A DNA stretch of 64,000 nt from Lachnospiraceae bacterium (GTDB lineage: Bacteria > Bacillota > Clostridia > Lachnospirales > Lachnospiraceae): the NCBI GenBank assembly GCA_017479935.1, contig JAFVBO010000096.1:1-64000 (forward strand), written 5' to 3'. The stretch's first letter is position 1, and each line of letters opens with the position of its first letter. Both the position numbers and the translations under genes were made by a program. The notes below the pieces were generated by a model. That model had not been told where the DNA came from. It worked only from the letters and a program-made list of their open reading frames with translations, and searched no databases. Positions 8,137 to 16,732 of the stretch are shown here, piece after piece.

Positions 8137-9207
8137 TCAGAACGTCTCCGTGATGATTCCTCCGCCGAGCACGCAGCCGTCATCATCGTAAAAGACTGCG
8201 GACTGCCCCGGGGCAGGTGCCCTGACGGTACGGTCAAATATGATTCGTGCCCTGTCCTGCGAAAGCTGCTCGATCCTGGCCGCCTGTGCCGTATGATGAT
8301 AACGGATCTTTGCCTTGCAGCGCACCTTTTCCCCTGTTTTCAGCTCCGGAAGCCCCATATAGCTGAGCCGTTCGCATACGATCCCGCTGCAGAAAAGCGC
8401 GGCATCATCCGCCAGTACGATTTCATTTTTATCCGGCCGGATGCTCTTGACATAGACAGGCGCCCCGAGGGCAATGCCCAGCCCTTTTCGCTGCCCGACA
8501 GTATAATGAATGATCCCCTTATGTCTTCCGAGAATCTCCCCGTCCTCATTCACAAAATTGCCCGGACCCGGGAGTTCACCGGCGGCGTTCTGTTCAACGT
8601 AGCCGGCATAATGATTATCCGATACAAAGCAGATCTCCTGAGAATCCGGCTTTTGCGCGACGGGAATGCCGGCCTCTTCTGCGATCTTTCGTACCTCCTG
8701 CTTCGCGTAAACACCAAGCGGCATCAGCGTTGCCTCCAGCTGTTCCTGCGTGAGGCGATACAGCATGTACGTCTGGTCTTTTTCGGCATGATCGGCAGTT
8801 CGGAGGGTGAACCTTCCGTTGCCCAGACGGATGACCGAAGCATAGTGACCGGTAGCGACATAGTCTGCCTGCAGGACCTTTGCCATATACAGCATCCACT
8901 CCCACTTCACGTAGCGGTTGCACTCAACACACGGATTAGGCGTCCATCCCCGCAGATACGCCTGCACGAACGGCTCTGTAACATACTCCCGGAACGTGCC
9001 GATACAGTTCAGTGTATGATAGGGAATCCGCAGCTTCCGCGCTGCCGCACGCGCGTCATCGATCTCACAGCAGCGCCCTTCATCACCATCAGCGGACATC
9101 CAGCTGCGTAAAGTCAGACCGATGACCTCATAGCCTGCTTCCTTTAAAAGGTAAGCCGCGACGGCGCTGTCCACGCCGCCCGACATACCCACGATTACTC
9201 TGGCCAT
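8137..9207 (-). CDS. mnmA: tRNA-specific 2-thiouridylase MnmA
   Basis: A 356-residue enzyme that makes 2-thiouridine at the wobble position (U34) of Glu, Gln and Lys tRNAs. The N-terminal PP-loop VGMSGGVDSAVAAYLL binds ATP. The catalytic Cys pair is in NPCVECNRYVK and in SQEICFVSDNHY. The central and C-terminal beta-barrel domains follow (GRHKGIIHYTVGQRKGLGI). I chose the ATG at 9207: it begins the PP-loop domain directly, and upstream in-frame codons only overlap the neighbouring peptidase gene. It starts 5 bp after that stop, so translation may be coupled. Confidence 0.95.
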   Translation of the reverse strand: MARVIVGMSGGVDSAVAAYLLKEAGYEVIGLTLRSWMSADGDEGRCCEIDDARAAARKLRIPYHTLNCIGTFREYVTEPFVQAYLRGWTPNPCVECNRYVKWEWMLYMAKVLQADYVATGHYASVIRLGNGRFTLRTADHAEKDQTYMLYRLTQEQLEATLMPLGVYAKQEVRKIAEEAGIPVAQKPDSQEICFVSDNHYAGYVEQNAAGELPGPGNFVNEDGEILGRHKGIIHYTVGQRKGLGIALGAPVYVKSIRPDKNEIVLADDAALFCSGIVCERLSYMGLPELKTGEKVRCKAKIRYHHTAQAARIEQLSQDRARIIFDRTVRAPAPGQSAVFYDDDGCVLGGGIITETF

Positions 9208-9212
9208 GTGAT

Positions 9213-12203
9213 TTACTTCCCGCTCAGGGTAAAGGCCAGCGGTTTGGAATCCCCGTACAGCCAGGCGGACGCGAACTCTTCCAGATCTACACCCGAAACG
9301 TCCTTCGCCAGGGCCAGGAAATCCTCGGTTGTCTTCCCAATGCCGTCGTTTCTGGCGCTCCACTCCTTCAGAATCCGGAAAAACGTGTCGTCCCCCAGTT
9401 CCTGCTTCAGAACAGCCAGGGCCAGCGCGCCGCGGTTGTATGCCACCTTGGCGCCTCCGAACAGATCACTCTCACGGACAATGGAGGCCGGGCCGGCTGC
9501 CCACAGAGCGGAATCCTCGTCCTTGCTCTCCCACAGCTTCCGGTACTTGCTGACCGATGAGAAAAACGTGCCATCCTCATTCAGCGTTCCCAACGCCTCA
9601 TAGTACAGGTCCGTTCCGAAGGTGGCAAACCCTTCGTTCAGCCACAGGCTGTTCCAATCCTTGATCCGGACCGCGTCACCATACCACTGATGCACGAACT
9701 CATGCACAAAGGTATTCTCGCCAACCAGCCGGGCGTTCGTAAAGAACGGGCGATCTTTCGTTTCGATGGCGCCCCAGCCGGCACTTTCACCGTTTCCATT
9801 CCCTACGTTCTCAAAAACGAAGCCGGCCGAATCTCCCGGGTACGGGCCAAAGAGCCTTTCAAACGTCTCGATATACTTAGGAAGCAAACCATAGAAGCGG
9901 TCCACGGCATACCGGTTTTCCTTATAAATATCCTTGTTTACAAAGGTATAGAACGGGATGGACCGCCCGTCCGCCATAACATAGGAATCCCTGGCGCGGG
10001 AGAAGCTCTCCAGCTCCAAAAGGTTCCTGCTGAAGGTGGCAAAGATCTGATATCCGGCCGTTTCCGAATTCACTTCCCAGTGCGTACGGGAAAGGCCGTC
10101 CTCGCCCGCATCCACCTTTTCGGTGCGCACGCCTGCGCTCACGGACGTGTAGCCGACCGGAGCCCGCAGGGTGATGCCGTAGGTGGCTCCGTCATCCGGT
10201 GTGTTATTGTTCGGGAACCAGTAGACCGATCCAAACGGCTCGCCGATGGCGGTGAAGCCCTGACCGTCCATGTGCACGTTGAAACCTTCAGGAGAGCTCA
10301 GCCGGGCCACGCTATAGTCCACCGTATAGGTCTTGTAGCTGATTCTCAGCGAGAACGTCTCCCCCTCATCAATGCTCCCGTCAAAGCGGATGATCAGCTT
10401 CTGCAGGTCGTTTTCATCCTGGTTGATCTGCTCGTAGCTGACGCCCTGAAGCGTTTCTTCCTTCACGGTGTTGATCAGCTCGATTTCACGGATCTCCTGT
10501 CTGCGGAAGTCCAGGATGATCTGTCCGTCCAGCGTCTGGACCGCCGTGCCGAAGATCGTCGTGGTCCCGTCAAACACGGCATCCACCGGATCGCCGCTTT
10601 TCGCCTCGATCAGCTGGATGTCGATCTCGTAACGAGAAACATTGTATAAACGGGAGCCCTGGTTCGGGATCAGCTTCTCCTGGTACAGGTTGTCGATGGG
10701 GTCGTTATCGTCCCCGCAGCCGCTGTCCAGTTCGCTGTCCACTTCGCTGATTCTGGCCACCGGAGGCGTATATACCAGATCGCGGGCCCCGAAAAACAGC
10801 GCCAGATCATACCGGCTGATGGCCTTCTGCTGGTTGGAAAGCGTGCCCGAAGACAGTTCGTTGTCAATCAGATCGCCGACCTCCACACCGCCACCGCTGT
10901 AGGGTATCTCCCAGTCTTCCACCAGGTGCAGCCAGGCGCCGGTTACCGGTGTTTCCGCATCCTTGTCGAAGCGGAACAGATACGGAGAACGGAAGGCCGG
11001 GCCGGAGGATGTCTTATATTCCACCGTTAAGAGGCCATCTTCTACCTGAATGGCGCCTTCCGGGGTATACTGATAAGTGGTATTCACGGCCCCGTTGATG
11101 TAATCACTCCCGAAGATCTCAATCAGTTCGTTGCCAAGATAGCCGACACGGGAGACATAGTTGCGCGACGCGCTGTAAAATCCCTCGTTTCCCTGGATGG
11201 CCGTCTGACGGTTGGACTTAACGCTGTTGGTCAGGCGGAAGTCGAACACATAGACCGTTTCCCTGCTGTAACGGGAAGATGCCTCCACGATGAACGGAAG
11301 CGCCAGATGACCGTCGCCGCACCAGGATCCGGAGGCCAGAAGGATATGCTCACCCTCCAGTGAGAGAAGGTGACGCAGCTCGTAGTAGGTGATCGCGCGC
11401 AGGCGGAAATTGTCCTTATACTCGCTGTAGTCCTTGTAATAAGCCCCGGTGTTGTTGTCCCTCCACAAGGAGGAATTGAAATAATCGAAGTTCGAATAGG
11501 TGGTCGCGACGGATTTTCCATCCTTGATCACGGAAGAAAGAAGGGCCTCCACCGCTTCGTCCTGACGATTCTCCGACGTGATCACGACGCTGCCCGTCAG
11601 AACCTTTTCCGGTTCCTCCTCCGTCCCCTCATCGTCCAGGAGAAGCAACAGCACATGCTCCGCCGCCACATAGTCCTCCGGGACATCTCGCAGGGCCGTC
11701 TCCGTGACCAGGTACTTCTTCGCTTCCACGAAGGCCTGCGTCACGATGGTGCCGTCGTGATCGTCAAATGGCTCCGTCGCGGCTTCCGGCCAGTATTCTT
11801 CCGGGTTATCCCAAAAGTTTACTCCGTATTCCCCAGCCAGAATGGGGTCGAAATAATAGATCTTCGTGATGCCCAACGCTTTGGCCTTTTCGTTGATGGC
11901 CGGAACGGCGTCGGCCGCCGCCGGTGCGTTTACATCCGCGAATACGATCAGGCTCTTTCCCGGAAACTGAGCGGCGTCCGTCAGCTGGTTTAACCTGTCG
12001 ATGGTGATGACCTCGTATACATGTCCCGGAATGCCGTATCGATCGGCAATATAATCCAGTTCCGGTGCGGGTTCGTTATCCCCGGCTTCTTCCTCCCCGG
12101 CCGCCAGGGCCGAAAAGCCCACGGTCTGCGTGATCGCAGCGCCGGCTGCCAGAATGGCACTGCCCTTTAAAAAGTTACGTCTGGAAATCGCAAATTTCTT
12201 CAT
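9213..12203 (-). CDS. Secreted M1-family metallopeptidase with N-terminal thioredoxin-like module and Tat-type signal
   Basis: A 996-residue protein. The N-terminus has a twin-arginine signal (SRRNFLKGSAILAAGAA) and an AxA-type cleavage region near residue 34. Residues ~40-200 and ~240-430 look like two thioredoxin-fold units: each has a hydrophobic strand, and then IYYFDPIL or VYVFDFRL; the second has SWCGDGH with a single Cys. From ~480 the M1 architecture begins, with zinc motif HEFVHQWYGD at ~834 and the downstream Glu in WLNEGFATF. The usual GxMEN exopeptidase motif is not obvious; GNGNGESAGWGAIE occupies that area. It probably acts outside the membrane as an aminopeptidase-like enzyme; substrate unknown. 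It lies 43 bp after a paralogous thioredoxin-like protein gene and 5 bp before mnmA. Confidence 0.85.
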   Translation of the reverse strand: MKKFAISRRNFLKGSAILAAGAAITQTVGFSALAAGEEEAGDNEPAPELDYIADRYGIPGHVYEVITIDRLNQLTDAAQFPGKSLIVFADVNAPAAADAVPAINEKAKALGITKIYYFDPILAGEYGVNFWDNPEEYWPEAATEPFDDHDGTIVTQAFVEAKKYLVTETALRDVPEDYVAAEHVLLLLLDDEGTEEEPEKVLTGSVVITSENRQDEAVEALLSSVIKDGKSVATTYSNFDYFNSSLWRDNNTGAYYKDYSEYKDNFRLRAITYYELRHLLSLEGEHILLASGSWCGDGHLALPFIVEASSRYSRETVYVFDFRLTNSVKSNRQTAIQGNEGFYSASRNYVSRVGYLGNELIEIFGSDYINGAVNTTYQYTPEGAIQVEDGLLTVEYKTSSGPAFRSPYLFRFDKDAETPVTGAWLHLVEDWEIPYSGGGVEVGDLIDNELSSGTLSNQQKAISRYDLALFFGARDLVYTPPVARISEVDSELDSGCGDDNDPIDNLYQEKLIPNQGSRLYNVSRYEIDIQLIEAKSGDPVDAVFDGTTTIFGTAVQTLDGQIILDFRRQEIREIELINTVKEETLQGVSYEQINQDENDLQKLIIRFDGSIDEGETFSLRISYKTYTVDYSVARLSSPEGFNVHMDGQGFTAIGEPFGSVYWFPNNNTPDDGATYGITLRAPVGYTSVSAGVRTEKVDAGEDGLSRTHWEVNSETAGYQIFATFSRNLLELESFSRARDSYVMADGRSIPFYTFVNKDIYKENRYAVDRFYGLLPKYIETFERLFGPYPGDSAGFVFENVGNGNGESAGWGAIETKDRPFFTNARLVGENTFVHEFVHQWYGDAVRIKDWNSLWLNEGFATFGTDLYYEALGTLNEDGTFFSSVSKYRKLWESKDEDSALWAAGPASIVRESDLFGGAKVAYNRGALALAVLKQELGDDTFFRILKEWSARNDGIGKTTEDFLALAKDVSGVDLEEFASAWLYGDSKPLAFTLSGK

Positions 12204-12246
12204 GATGTTTATCCTCCTGTTTCGCGGTTTTCAAAATGTTGTACAA

Positions 12247-13683
12247 CTAACTGTGTTTCCCGGTGAGAACCGTGATGCCGCAGATCCCCACAAGCAGAAG
12301 CAAAATCGCGCCTGCCACAAGGCGGCTCCGGTTATGGGACAGAAGCCGGAAGACAGCGTTTCCCGGATCCGCTTCCGGCTGAACTGCCGGCGCCTGATAG
12401 ATCAGGCCCTGGTTCTGCATCATGCTCCTAAAAACCTCCGGCACGCTTTCCACATCCTCCGCCAGCGCGAATACCGGAGCCGGATGCGCGTTCTCGTCTT
12501 TTCTGGCAGGATTGACCGCCACCAGAAACGGAAGAGCCGGAAGAGCGACTTTCGCTTCTCCGTCTTCCGGGAAAATCATCCCCTGCGTATAATCCCCCAG
12601 ATTTCCCATCCGGTCGGATATCAGGCTGGCATACAGACCGGCAAATCCGCTGTCTTCCCGGGTTATGTCCGGCGTTTTTCCATAACCGAATATTTCCGTT
12701 CCTACTCCGCCGTCCAGCTGCGGATCAAACAGGTATACCATCGTCTGGTTGGCTTTTGCCTCCTGCGTTGCCGCCTCCAGCATGAGCCGCGTGGCCGGGT
12801 CGTTCCTTCTGCCTACCAGCACCAGCGTGTCCTGCTTCTGCTTCAGCTGCCATCGGATCTGCCGGAGAGTCGCGGTAACGGCCTCTTCTGCCTTCTGCCC
12901 ATATAATGCCTCTATAAAATCGAAATCGGTCAGACAGCTCGTTTCGCCCTCCTTCAGCGCCTCAAAGACGGTTTCACGAAGCAGTTCTCTGTATTCCTCT
13001 TCCTTTTCCCGGTCGATAGTTCCGTCGATATATAGAAAATCATCGCGTTCCTTCATCTCCTCCAACGCCGCGATGATCGGCGCCGGAGAACCCTCCTCGT
13101 CCACATGATCCCGGTTGTAAACGAACAGGAAAGGCACCTGCAGCCTGGAAAGTTCCCGCACATTTCCCTCCTTGTCGCGGAAGGAAAAGACATCCCCCGA
13201 GGCCAGGTTCTGCTCCACAAATCCGTCCAGATTGGTAAGATAACGCTGTACCATCTCCCCGTACAGATAATTGTACAGACTCCCGGTGATGACACTGCCC
13301 CTGCGCATGGCGCCGTCCGACTCCCGCACATGGGTATCCGCCGTAGCCCCGTCCAGTCGCAGATCGAACAGATAAATGGTTTCCACCCCATATTCCTTCG
13401 CCACTTCGTTGATATAGCCGACGACCGGGGAGGTATTGGTACACCAAGGGCCTCCGATTAAGAACACGTGGGTTCCCTCGGTCCGAAACAGGAAATCCGC
13501 CTCCGCCCATGTAACCTCCCGGAAAACAGAATTTTCATCCCCCAGATACTCATAGGCATCCGCCAGGCAAAGCCCGTCCGGGTTCGGGAGAGCGTCCGCG
13601 CTCGCGGAAAGGCGAAGGCTGAAGGCCAATGAAAGTGCCATGACTATCTGCGCAAAACGAGATGTTTTTCCTAAATTCCACAT
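12247..13683 (-). CDS. Membrane-anchored tandem thioredoxin-like protein
   Basis: A 478-residue protein. A signal peptide (~1-30, ending SASADA) is followed by two thioredoxin-like units. Unit 1 has HVFLIGGPWCTNTSP and then TIYLFDLRLDG. Unit 2 has DTLVLVGRRNDPATR and then MVYLFDPQLDG. A C-terminal hydrophobic helix (~452-473) and short basic tail should anchor it to the membrane. Each unit carries a (I/V)Y-x-FD-x-x-L signature also found twice in the adjacent M1 peptidase. Only one Cys remains at the active-site position of unit 1 and none in unit 2, so classic CxxC redox exchange is unlikely. Its start overlaps the upstream gene by 13 bp. I know no named family for it. Confidence 0.65.
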   Translation of the reverse strand: MWNLGKTSRFAQIVMALSLAFSLRLSASADALPNPDGLCLADAYEYLGDENSVFREVTWAEADFLFRTEGTHVFLIGGPWCTNTSPVVGYINEVAKEYGVETIYLFDLRLDGATADTHVRESDGAMRRGSVITGSLYNYLYGEMVQRYLTNLDGFVEQNLASGDVFSFRDKEGNVRELSRLQVPFLFVYNRDHVDEEGSPAPIIAALEEMKERDDFLYIDGTIDREKEEEYRELLRETVFEALKEGETSCLTDFDFIEALYGQKAEEAVTATLRQIRWQLKQKQDTLVLVGRRNDPATRLMLEAATQEAKANQTMVYLFDPQLDGGVGTEIFGYGKTPDITREDSGFAGLYASLISDRMGNLGDYTQGMIFPEDGEAKVALPALPFLVAVNPARKDENAHPAPVFALAEDVESVPEVFRSMMQNQGLIYQAPAVQPEADPGNAVFRLLSHNRSRLVAGAILLLLVGICGITVLTGKHS

Positions 13684-14171
13684 AACTCCAGTTCCTCCTC
13701 TTCCGGCTCCGTCTCCTTGATGGCCGGCGCGGCAGTCTGATAGGCGTTTTCCACTTCCACCAGATCACCGAGATTGGAGATCCTTTCGGTGTCTTCCGGC
13801 AAAAGCCAGCCGTCTACAAGCGCGCGGGCTATTTGCATCTTTTCCAGGATCTCCGTTTCGCTTCCCGTTTCCAACGTGAGGTATAAATCCCGGATGGCCA
13901 GCCGAATGTATTCCACCTGCGCTGCGGTAAGCGCCTCCAGGTCAAAGAGTTCGGAAAGGCCCAGCCCGGTGTCCAGGGCGCGTACGGCCTGTGTGGCGTC
14001 TTCGATAGCCTCACGGGATTCTTCGGTATAAGTCACCGGGCTGATCCGGGATAATGCTTCTTTCGCCCTCGAAACGCTCTGCGCGCCGGTCAGCACAGCG
14101 CCTGTCAGCGCGACAAACACGACGATGAGCAGAACTGTCATCAGTCGTTTTGTTCCATTCATCTTCTTCAT
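13671..14171 (-). CDS. Small secreted or membrane-tethered helical protein, unknown
   Basis: A 166-residue protein. A basic N-terminus (MKKMNGTKR) and hydrophobic stretch (~10-30) form a signal peptide or anchor. The remainder is predicted to be amphipathic helices, with an acidic C-terminus (KETEPEEEELELCGI) holding the only Cys near the end. It overlaps the symporter stop by 4 bp (ATGA) and overlaps the next gene by 13 bp, so all three are translationally coupled. No family recognised. Its place between a transporter and extracytoplasmic proteins suggests an accessory role. Confidence 0.6.
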   Translation of the reverse strand: MKKMNGTKRLMTVLLIVVFVALTGAVLTGAQSVSRAKEALSRISPVTYTEESREAIEDATQAVRALDTGLGLSELFDLEALTAAQVEYIRLAIRDLYLTLETGSETEILEKMQIARALVDGWLLPEDTERISNLGDLVEVENAYQTAAPAIKETEPEEEELELCGI

Positions 14172-15535
14172 ATCCTCTCCTCCTCGCGTACTCCCGCTTC
14201 TTCCGTCTCAGACGCCACCCGATCCACCAGCACGGCGGCGGTCGCGGCTGTTGTGGCGTTGTCTACCGTCCGGATCATGTCGGTGATGGTGTTGATGGGG
14301 AGCATCAGAACCACGGCTGCCACAGGAAGGTCCAGCGCGGTAAACAGAGCAACGGCCGATACCACACCGATGCCCGGAACGCCGGCACTTCCCAGGGAAA
14401 GCACCACCGCGATCACCCCCATCCGGATGAAATCCGGAAGCTGCCAGGAAAGCCCTGCGGCGTTCACGTAAAAGATGACCAGAAGTACCGGCCATATGCA
14501 GGTACACCCAGGCATTCCGATCGTGGTTCCCAGTGGTACCGTAAAGCCCGCAATCTCATCCCTCACTCTCATATCCTTCGTGATACACCGGGTGGTGACA
14601 GGAATCGTCGCAATGCTGCTCTGTGTGGTAAACGCCGTCAGCTGCGCCGGGATCATAGCCTTAAAGAACCGGAACGGCGACGTACCTCCCTTCACCCTCA
14701 CGAGAATCCCGTTGTACAGATAGGTATGAACCAGGCAGACCAGGTAGATCAGCGCCAGCAGAATCAGGAGCTGCGCCACGCTCTCCCCGCTGCTGATCAT
14801 CCTGCCGGCGGAACCGGCGATCAGGCAAAGAACGGCAAACGGCGTAAGGTCGATCACATATTCCAGGATCCGGTACAGGACAATCCGAAGCGCTTCCACG
14901 AAATCAAGGAAGGGCTTCACCTTCTCTCCCTGACCGTCCCGGATGGCACCGATGCACGCGAGCGCCACCATCAGGCCGATCAGGATGACCGCCACGATAT
15001 TGGTATTGGCAATATCCAGGATCAGGTTGGAAGGAAACAGGCCTTCCAGCACCTCCGAAAAAGGCCTTGCCAGCGCCTCATATGCGGAAACCTGACTCTC
15101 CCTGACCTGGGCGATCCCGGCAAACAGATCGCCCGCTCCCTTTCCTACCGAAAAGATCAGGCCCGTCACAAGCGCCAGTGCTGCAGCCACCAGCGATCCA
15201 AACAGGAGCCAGAAGACCGATTTCAGTCCGACCGTTTTCATTTTTTGCCTGTTCTGTAACGAGACAAAGCCCGTGATGATGGACACCAGGATCACCGGAG
15301 CCGCCAATGCAAGAATCAGATTGATGTAGATGGATCCGATCAGCTCCACCCAGACCAGATATTCCCCGCTGTCGGACGCAAACAGTATGCCGACCAGAAC
15401 CCCCAGCACCAGACTGAGCAGCACCACAGCCGTCCATGAGATGCGCTTTGCCATCTCATTCAAAAGCAGGAACAAAAGTCCTGTTATCGCGATCGCCAAT
15501 ATGGATACCCATTGCGCCAATGTCAGTCCGAACAT
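14168..15535 (-). CDS. Dicarboxylate/amino acid:cation symporter (DAACS family)
   Basis: A 455-residue integral membrane protein of the glutamate/aspartate/serine transporter fold. It shows the family's signature segments: the Ser/Thr-rich hairpin (TTQSSIATIPVT), the GSAGVPGIG second hairpin, and the terminal DMIRTVDN motif that contacts substrate. It takes up an acidic or small neutral amino acid, or a dicarboxylate, with Na+ or H+; the exact substrate is not readable. The ATG at 15535 follows AAGGGAGAC; an in-frame start at 15592 lies in repeat-flanking sequence. It is first in a coupled run with the small secreted protein, the thioredoxin-like protein and the M1 peptidase, which suggests peptide or amino-acid scavenging. 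Confidence 0.85.
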   Translation of the reverse strand: MFGLTLAQWVSILAIAITGLLFLLLNEMAKRISWTAVVLLSLVLGVLVGILFASDSGEYLVWVELIGSIYINLILALAAPVILVSIITGFVSLQNRQKMKTVGLKSVFWLLFGSLVAAALALVTGLIFSVGKGAGDLFAGIAQVRESQVSAYEALARPFSEVLEGLFPSNLILDIANTNIVAVILIGLMVALACIGAIRDGQGEKVKPFLDFVEALRIVLYRILEYVIDLTPFAVLCLIAGSAGRMISSGESVAQLLILLALIYLVCLVHTYLYNGILVRVKGGTSPFRFFKAMIPAQLTAFTTQSSIATIPVTTRCITKDMRVRDEIAGFTVPLGTTIGMPGCTCIWPVLLVIFYVNAAGLSWQLPDFIRMGVIAVVLSLGSAGVPGIGVVSAVALFTALDLPVAAVVLMLPINTITDMIRTVDNATTAATAAVLVDRVASETEEAGVREEERI

Positions 15536-15566
15536 GATGTCTCCCTTCTTGATAAAAAACCTACCT

Positions 15567-15779
15567 GCGGCCTGACGGCCGCGCCAAACCATATGATATC
15601 GCCCTTACGCACAGCTTCGTGCTTCGCACTCCCGCTGTGCTACAAAAACTCGCAACTCGCCCCACTCACGTTGTTCGTGTGGCTTTATTGCTCGTTTTTG
15701 TTAGCGTCGCCGATGCATATGGTCTTCTTTGCGTGCAAGCACGCAAGAAGCCCTATGCACCGCGACCGGGCGATATCAT
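15567..15779 (+). repeat. Dispersed palindromic element, copy 1 (long form)
   Basis: It begins with the GC palindrome GCGGCCTGACGGCCGC and then has terminal inverted repeats ATGATATCGCCC ... GGGCGATATCAT. Between them lie CTTACGCACAGCTTCGTGCTTCGC and ~130 bp of extra sequence absent from the copies at 20775 and 37560. It contains no credible gene. It sits directly upstream of the symporter gene. Confidence 0.8.
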
Positions 15780-15780
15780 A

Positions 15781-15810
15781 AAAAAAAGTGGATGCTATGA
15801 TGCATCCACT
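15781..15810 (-). terminator. Terminator of the small Cys-rich unit
   Basis: Read leftward: stem AGTGGATGC / GCATCCACT with a 6-nt loop, followed by TTTTTT. It ends the short unit starting from the promoter at 16029-16056. Confidence 0.8.
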
Positions 15811-15832
15811 CTCCATTGATCCTCTGCCTTGT

Positions 15833-15970
15833 CTAAAAAACCGATGACCCATCAGGAACAATCGGCGACCTGCGAAAACCCCTGTTTTTTGTGCATGCAC
15901 AAGTACTTATGAACATTTCGTCCATAAGACAGCACATACAATGGCGGTTTTCGCGGTTCTGTGTAAACAT
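15833..15970 (-). CDS. Possible 45-residue Cys/Met-rich peptide in a stand-alone unit
   Basis: This small ORF lies between a good promoter (16029-16056) and terminator (15781-15810), ~230 nt of transcript in all. ATG follows GGAAAGGAAAAC. The peptide has a clustered HCMCCLMDEMF and then CAC, five Cys in total, and a basic C-terminal half. There is no signal peptide and I recognise no family. It may be a real small protein, an upstream or leader peptide, or chance coding in a non-coding RNA. The in-frame extension upstream to 16108 crosses the promoter and is not credible. Confidence 0.35.
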   Translation of the reverse strand: MFTQNRENRHCMCCLMDEMFISTCACTKNRGFRRSPIVPDGSSVF

Positions 15971-16028
15971 GGCAGTTTTCCTTTCCAATAATTGCCTACC
16001 CTTATAGTAGGTTAATAGGTTATTGCCT

Positions 16029-16056
16029 ATGTTACCACTTTTTTTCCTTTTGTCAA
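16029..16056 (-). promoter_or_regulatory. Promoter of the small Cys-rich unit
   Basis: Read leftward: TTGACA (16051-16056), a 16-bp spacer and TAACAT (16029-16034). It shares TTGACAAAAGG with the SRP RNA promoter. The leader contains a small hairpin, CCTAC-N7-GTAGG. Confidence 0.75.
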
Positions 16057-16106
16057 GAGTTTTTTTCATACGGTGCCTGTCACCATAAAGAAACCCGGAC
16101 ACCCGC

Positions 16107-16142
16107 AAAAAAAGCAGAGGCCGTTTTTCACCGGGCCTCTGC
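16107..16142 (-). terminator. Terminator after tadA
   Basis: Read leftward: GCAGAGGCC, a ~10-nt loop and GGCCTCTGC, then TTTTTTT. It closes the LRR-VWA-MoxR-trigger factor-tadA run. Confidence 0.85.
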
Positions 16143-16177
16143 CTTTCTATTTCGTTATATTCACTGGCAGCTCTTTC

Positions 16178-16732
16178 TCACTCTTGCCCTTGCCTTGCCG
16201 CCAGCTTTTCTTCCTTCACCCGGACGCGCAGCTCCCGGAAGAAATCCTTTAAAAGAAGACTGCACTCTTCTCCCAGTACCCCCTTCTCCGTTTCCACCTG
16301 ATGATTAAATTCCTGCATATGAAACAGGTCCAGAATGGATCCGGCGCAGCCGGCTTTGGGATTCATACATCCCATCACCACCCGGTCGATGCGGGCCTGC
16401 ACCAGGGCTCCGGCGCACATCTGACACGGTTCCAGAGTCACATACATGGTGCAGCCTTCTAACCGCCAGTCGCCAAGGCGTTTGGAGGCGCGTTTAATGG
16501 CGGTCATCTCCGCATGGGACAGCGTGTTCTGATCCGTCTTGCGGCGGTTGTATCCGCGGGCGATCACTTCATCGCCGCAGACAATCACGCAGCCAATGGG
16601 CGTTTCCCCCAGCTTGTAGGCCTTCTTTGCCTGGCGCAGAGCCTCTTTCATAAAAAGCTCATCCCGCGTCCAGGTCCGCTTGGAAGATTGCGTTTGCCCT
16701 GCGTTTCCGGCTTCGTTTCCCGTTTTTTTCAT
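16178..16732 (-). CDS. tadA: tRNA adenosine(34) deaminase TadA
   Basis: A 184-residue zinc deaminase converting A34 of tRNA-Arg(ACG) to inosine. The catalytic HAEMTAI (His zinc ligand, Glu proton shuttle) and PCQMCAG (two Cys ligands) are intact. NRRKTDQN and the C-terminal FFRELR match TadA. An extra ~25 residues precede the core (start Met at 16732). Start and upstream stop overlap as ATGA, so it is translationally coupled to the trigger-factor-like gene. A terminator follows. Confidence 0.95.
   Translation of the reverse strand: MKKTGNEAGNAGQTQSSKRTWTRDELFMKEALRQAKKAYKLGETPIGCVIVCGDEVIARGYNRRKTDQNTLSHAEMTAIKRASKRLGDWRLEGCTMYVTLEPCQMCAGALVQARIDRVVMGCMNPKAGCAGSILDLFHMQEFNHQVETEKGVLGEECSLLLKDFFRELRVRVKEEKLAARQGQE

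Noticed and set aside
9208..9363. N-terminal extension of MnmA
   Set aside because: It overlaps the end of the M1 peptidase gene and precedes the universally N-terminal PP-loop; the ATG at 9207 fits.
9690..10649. 319-residue plus-strand ORF opposite the M1 peptidase
   Set aside because: No ribosome binding site and no recognisable domain; the opposite frame has the zinc-peptidase motif.
15833..16108. 91-residue ORF reading through the small unit
   Set aside because: Its first half crosses the promoter at 16029-16056; only the ATG at 15970 lies inside the transcript with a ribosome binding site.
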